Shown piece by piece: positions 59,201-64,000 of a DNA stretch of 64,000 bases. A model generated the notes under the pieces. It did not search any database. It saw only the letters and a program-made list of their open reading frames with translations, and was not told where the DNA came from. Every line of letters starts with the position of its first letter. Position 1 is the stretch's first letter. This DNA comes from Hypericum androsaemum (lineage: Eukaryota > Streptophyta > Magnoliopsida > Malpighiales > Hypericaceae): the NCBI GenBank assembly GCA_963995505.1, contig OZ023188.1:1426001-1490000 (forward strand). The letters are read 5' to 3'. A program made the position numbers and the translations under genes.

Positions 59201-62200
59201 AAAATGATTTAAGGGAAAATTAGAGGGAGGGAAGGGAGAGTGCACGTGTCAGAGGTAATAAATAGGGCAAATGGGTCGGTTCCGTTTTGAACAATATCGA
59301 ATTTTATTTATGGAACATTTTTTTAAAAGGTACAAATTCAAAGTTGTTACGATGTGGTTCAAAATGTTCGTATAAAAATAACTGAGTTTTGGTAGATGCT
59401 TGGGAAATGAAGGGGAAAGTGATTGGGAATTTCGCTTGAAGTTGTGGGTAAGCCAAGCCACCTAGGCGTTGGAGGAGCGGACTTATCTGCGTTTGATTCT
59501 CTGTCCAAGAGAAATTCGGAGAAATTTATTCTTTCCGGTATAGGAGAATCCGAATCACAACAACATACCAAGTCCAAACGGTAAATTCTTTTGATACTTC
59601 TTACAAAATATTTCATTTGAAAATCGAGAATTGAATAGATATTATTTTAAAAAATTGGACGTTGATTTAGTCCACCGCCATCAACAAAGAATTACGAGTT
59701 TGAGGTACTAACATTATTAAATACATCTTTAAAAAATATGGCATTTTTAAGCCCCATTTTCCTACTTGCCATTATTTTAATATATCAACTCGAAATTATA
59801 TTAATTGGCACAATAAATATCAGAATATTATCTACGTTTTTTTTAAATAAAGGGGTAAGCCACGTTATATAAATATGAAAATAAGAGCACAATTACATCC
59901 TAAATAAAAAATTTACCGGCATTGTGATGACTACTACTACTTCTATATGACTGATAATCTTCTCATTTCAAGTTGTGGCTACCGATTTCAGAAAAATTCT
60001 CATACGATAAAACTTAGTTAAAAAAATTGCAAGAAGAAAATAACACATCGACAAGATACTAACCACCTTGATGTTTGTGTTATTATACAAGATTTTGGGC
60101 CATCTGAATTACTAATTATAAGAGTACACCGAATATATTAATGACTTTATAACATATACCAGGAGAACCGTATTGGTATTTACGAAGGAGAGGAAGATGT
60201 GGCAGATTCATTGAATCTGGACGAAGGTGCTTTCTAACGTAGATGCTGACGTCATCAGCGGGAAGTTCTAAGTGAAATCCACGCGTATCCCGAGGGGCCT
60301 AAAAAAGCTGTGTGACGAGTTCAAGTTAGGTAAGGTCGCGCGTGGCGACACGATATCGAAACGGTACAAACATAATTAAGGGACGATTTTCTTCTTTTTT
60401 TTAATTAAAAAAGAAACCTTAAAACGAAGTGGGTCCCGGTCTTGTCCTTGACAAGTCAGCCCCTACTACCCGCTTTTTTCAACAGTCGGCCACTAATGGC
60501 AGCGGCTCGTCACCGCTCATGGTGCCTTTGCTCTTTAATAACTTTTTGGGCGGGCCCCGCTGATGTGGGTCCCACTGCGGCGGTTTTGTTATGATTTTTT
60601 TGGTGAATTTAAATGTTGTGGTTTTCCGAGGGTTTTAGACAGATTAAGCTTTGTTCTCTTTCAAGTAAGATTTTTTTCAATTTTTGTATAGGGTGTGAGA
60701 AACGATTCAACTACTCCCGGAAAATTATTTAGGGTTTGTTATCATTCTATCTACCGAATATTGGATGTTATCTACCAAACAATTATCTAATTATGATTAT
60801 TATCTTTTTGATTAATTATCTGTTATTTTAGAGTCGAGCAAGACATCGGTATTGTTGAAAATTTTCCAAATAGATATTTGAATTGTTATTTTTTAAATAA
60901 ATATCTAACACTATTATATTTTTAATAATTTGAATTTAAAATATCTTAATTAAATTATAACAAACTTATAGTAAAATTATCTCAGGCAGAAATGATGCTT
61001 CATTCCAAGCCGATAAGACATGCAAGAAAAATTTCCATCCAAAGATAGGGAACAGAAAAAGGGTAATTTTCCTTAAAATAGTGGTTGTCATTAAATTTCC
61101 TACACGTGTAAGGGTCAAATTTATACGGACCTATATAAAGTCAAAGAATACGATTCCTACCATATCACGAATGACCCGTACAAAAATATCTTGGCGCGAC
61201 GGGACAACCATTTTTCTTTGAAGTTCGATGTCCAAGTTGGATTATAATTAAGGGAATAATTTTACTATGTTGAAACCAAAGATATTTTTCTCTGATCTTT
61301 TCATTCCTCGCTCTTATATTTTGTTGATCTAAAACATCATTCTTTTTAACCATCGTAAAATTACTCATTTTGACCCTACTTAAAAACTTTAGTCGTGTCG
61401 TTTATTATTACTTATAAAAAAGGTGTCTTTTGACTGAGGTTGACCAAATTTGTTCGTGTGGTGGGAGAACATCACGGTAGCTTAATTTTGGCTCATCGCA
61501 TTTTGTATATTGAAATTTATTCTTTCAAGATGCCAGCCAGACACGTCATCCCCAATAGGCGAACTCGAAAAGCCATTTTCTTCGCACCAATCGTTTCCCT
61601 AAGCAACCGAGGATGTCAAGTGGGAAGTGGCGACATTCTCACGCGAGGTCATGTTGTCAACCCATAACATAACATTCTACACGAATTTGTCTTATCGAAT
61701 TTGTATTAATAATTTAACAAATATTTAAAAATTATGTGATATCAACCTAAAAAGACGTGATATAAATTCTAAAATTCATGGATGAAGATGTGATTGGCCA
61801 ACAATAATAGTATCCATGAAACAATATTTTTTTCTTATTTATCATTCTTAATTTCTACATCCAATTTTTTTAATTTAGAAAACCGAACAATATTGAATGT
61901 TATCAACACGCGAGGATGTCTTCATCTGGAAGAACGAAGCCAGTGATCTGAATTCCACATGTCCTCATGCGAGGACATAACGAAAGGGAAACAATTTTTC
62001 TATTAACCAACAACTAATGGAATCAGAATAATCCGAGTTTATTCCTCAGCCGATTGTAGAAAATTGTCGGACACTATTTATAAATTTTAAAACCTCCACA
62101 TACTCGCGTGGTAAACAAACAAATTGATCCGATGATCATACAGCATCGGAGAGGAAGTTAATTCGAGTAGTAAAAGACACGAACAAAATTGTTTGGTTGT

Positions 62201-62395
62201 TAGATTTGCTTTTATATTACAGTTGAAGAGATCATACAGAAACTCAAAGTAATATGAGCCAGAAGTCAGGGCCATCATACCTTCTGAGAAGGTCCATCCA
62301 GCCATACCCATTGCGAGATCGGAGCGAACACGAAAGACCGACGGATCATTAGCGTAATCTTGTTCATAATCACATGGACATCTCAGTGCATTACC
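59201..62395. other. Long intergenic stretch, no gene seen
   Basis: AT-rich with short frames only. The region 60170-60600 is less AT-rich and holds CACGCG- and ACGTCATC-like strings but no reading frame. Related short strings (ACGCGAGGTCATG, CATGCGAGGACAT) recur at about 61640-61985. No clear element ends. Confidence 0.4.
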
Positions 62396-62399
62396 ATTG

Positions 62400-62930
62400 T
62401 GTTATGTTCACCATCCAGCAGCTTGTCTCTTTTCGCCAGCAAGCGCTGAATCTCGGCGTCCAATTCCGCTTCTTGTTCGGACATCCTCGAGAATTCGTCG
62501 GCATGCAAGCTGTACTCCTCTTCTGCTTGGATCAGACTTGAACCAAGTTCATTCAGTTGAGGTCTTGGTCCATTGAGGCTGTGTTAAATGCATCTTCTGA
62601 TCCTGTCAACTCCTCCCTCCTGCAAATTGCAGAGGCTTCATCGTAAAGAAGTGGCCACGAGTATAACACAACTAAAAATCTCACGAGGACAAGTTCATTT
62701 GTGTTCAGCTGCAAATCAACGTTAAGGTGCCATTTCCTAGCTGGTTCTTCTCTCCAGTGACAGCTTCCCCTCGGAGTCTGGTAGAACCGGACTGGCTTCG
62801 CAAGTCGTAGTGGTGAGCGGTGGGATCTCGAGGCTTTGAACCTCGTCTTCCTCGCGCCGTGGTGCAACAAGAGCTGCATTTTCTGCTCCTCGCCAACATC
62901 TTGGAGTGCGAACTAGAGGTCATTTTCATT
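62400..62930 (-). pseudogene. Coiled-coil transposon-protein-like fragments
   Basis: Minus-strand pieces read NELGSSLIQAEEEYSLHADE and EAELDAEIQRLLAKRDKLLD (62410-62560), a heptad-rich helix, and further upstream RREEDEVQSLEIPPLTTTT and SEGKLSLERRTS (62755-62880). They are in different frames, separated by stops, with no clear splice sites. The style is like plant gag-like or transposon-associated coiled-coil proteins, but the match is weak. Confidence 0.35.
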
Positions 62931-64000
62931 GAGCTCGTCCTGTATGTAAGTCAACTCTGGATCTCCAGATCTGAAATTCATGAACAACGCTTCCAATCTC
63001 CATCCAACTGTACCCGGAGGGTACATAGTTCGATTTTCTAGCCCGAGCGAGCAACCCAGTTGCCTAGAGCTGCAAAAACATTGGCAAGTTGAACGAAAGC
63101 TGCATAGCATTGTGGGCACGAATCACAGGCACGTAAACCCATCAAGGAATATCTAAATTTACATCAAAAACCGATGTTAACGGAAAGTTTTCATTTAGGA
63201 AATGACAACTCCAGTAGGCAACCTTGACTCGAGCTCTGGAGAACAATGACAAGAAACCCAAAACAACTGCACGAGGAGACATCAAGAGATGCATGCTACC
63301 AGAAGCTCAGTTGCAACCAAATCCGCATCTTGAACCACGGCCCCGTCTACGACCTCCAGCTCCATGGTACGTAACTCTCTCTCCATCATCGGGTAACTTT
63401 GGATAGAATCAGTAGTATTTACGGTAATTAATAATATTTTTTAGGTTCAGCTACTAATCAATTAATTTATGAAATATTATGAATCAAACAATATTAGATA
63501 ATTTTCATGGATTAATTTTCTCAAATATCACAGACCTATAAATATTTTATCGAAAAAAGATTTGTTAAGTTCAAAGTCGAGGGAAAATCGAGTAGAACAA
63601 AAAGGTAAAATGGAGAGAAAGAATTGCCTCGTTCTCTGACCCAAAAATTTTAACAACGAAGACGGGGCCGATTTTCTCTTGCGATACTGCTAGCACACCG
63701 GAACGCCGGGATAGAATTTTGGCAATATTCTCCCCTGTGATTATCCTGGTGTAACGCTCCGCGATATGACGGACTGTTTTCACAGAACAACACGGGTCTT
63801 TTTCAGAATATTTTGTTCACACTCACACGCATTCCGAAAACTTCTCAGGAGGTCACTTATCCTGATCCTACTCCCGGCCAAACGTGTTTAATCTTAGAGT
63901 TCTCTCAAGATGTGTGCCAGAAAAGAAGGCTTACCTTGTTGGTATAGATAGTACAAATCAAATCACTTAAGTGTTTCAGACAGAATAGATCATTAACAGG
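62931..64000. other. No supported gene to the window end
   Basis: Short frames at 62913-63119 (minus), 63224-63406 (plus) and 63571-63783 (minus) lack family signatures. A gene continuing past the edge cannot be excluded. Confidence 0.35.

Overview
The window is nuclear DNA from a flowering plant, most likely a eudicot. This rests on genes with several short phase-conserved introns, plant-only families (CDPK kinase, ALMT channel, reticulon-like RTNLB, WRKY19-type Cys/His-repeat protein, GMI1), a nuclear tRNA-Leu and many plant LTR, LINE and hAT-type elements. I cannot fix the species; a rosid such as a Myrtales member is only a guess.

Five protein genes look intact or nearly so: RTNLB (4711-6168, +, with a damaged splice donor), a plastid-type CPBP/CAAX protease (8208-10485, -), a CPK3-like calcium-dependent protein kinase (43411-47360, -), an ALMT anion channel (51373-54976, +) and a WRKY19-like Cys/His-repeat protein (55746-57797, -). 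There is one tRNA-Leu(CAA) at 7685-7768. Between them lie decayed genes: an AAA-ATPase piece, a GMI1-like gene (15-21 kb) with a second fragment at 39 kb, and a KUP/HAK potassium transporter (26-28 kb).

The layout is dominated by duplication. The CPK3-ALMT neighbourhood (41.6-55 kb, copy B) exists twice more as wrecks: copy C (1-4.7 kb) and copy A (28.7-38 kb). In both, the tail of the kinase is joined to the upstream region of ALMT by the 3' end of the same LINE, replacing about 6.6 kb. Only ALMT exon 1 survives, and the same palindromic element follows. Copy C was later hit by a solo LTR with a CATTC target duplication; copy A was hit by a 1.86-kb solo LTR with an AGATA duplication.

The most unusual component is a repeated three-exon gene family encoding a coiled-coil protein. 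All three copies are arranged as inverted repeats: head-to-head at 13670-15416 (1.7 kb, almost no spacer) and tail-to-tail at 36868-38064 and about 4180-4686. The last one ends 24 bp before the RTNLB start codon. Two hAT-like non-autonomous elements with 8-bp target duplications (10879-11758 and 24246-25210), a copia pol fragment and several LTR-like tandem-repeat tracts complete the accessory content. All calls come from reading the sequence; no database search was run.
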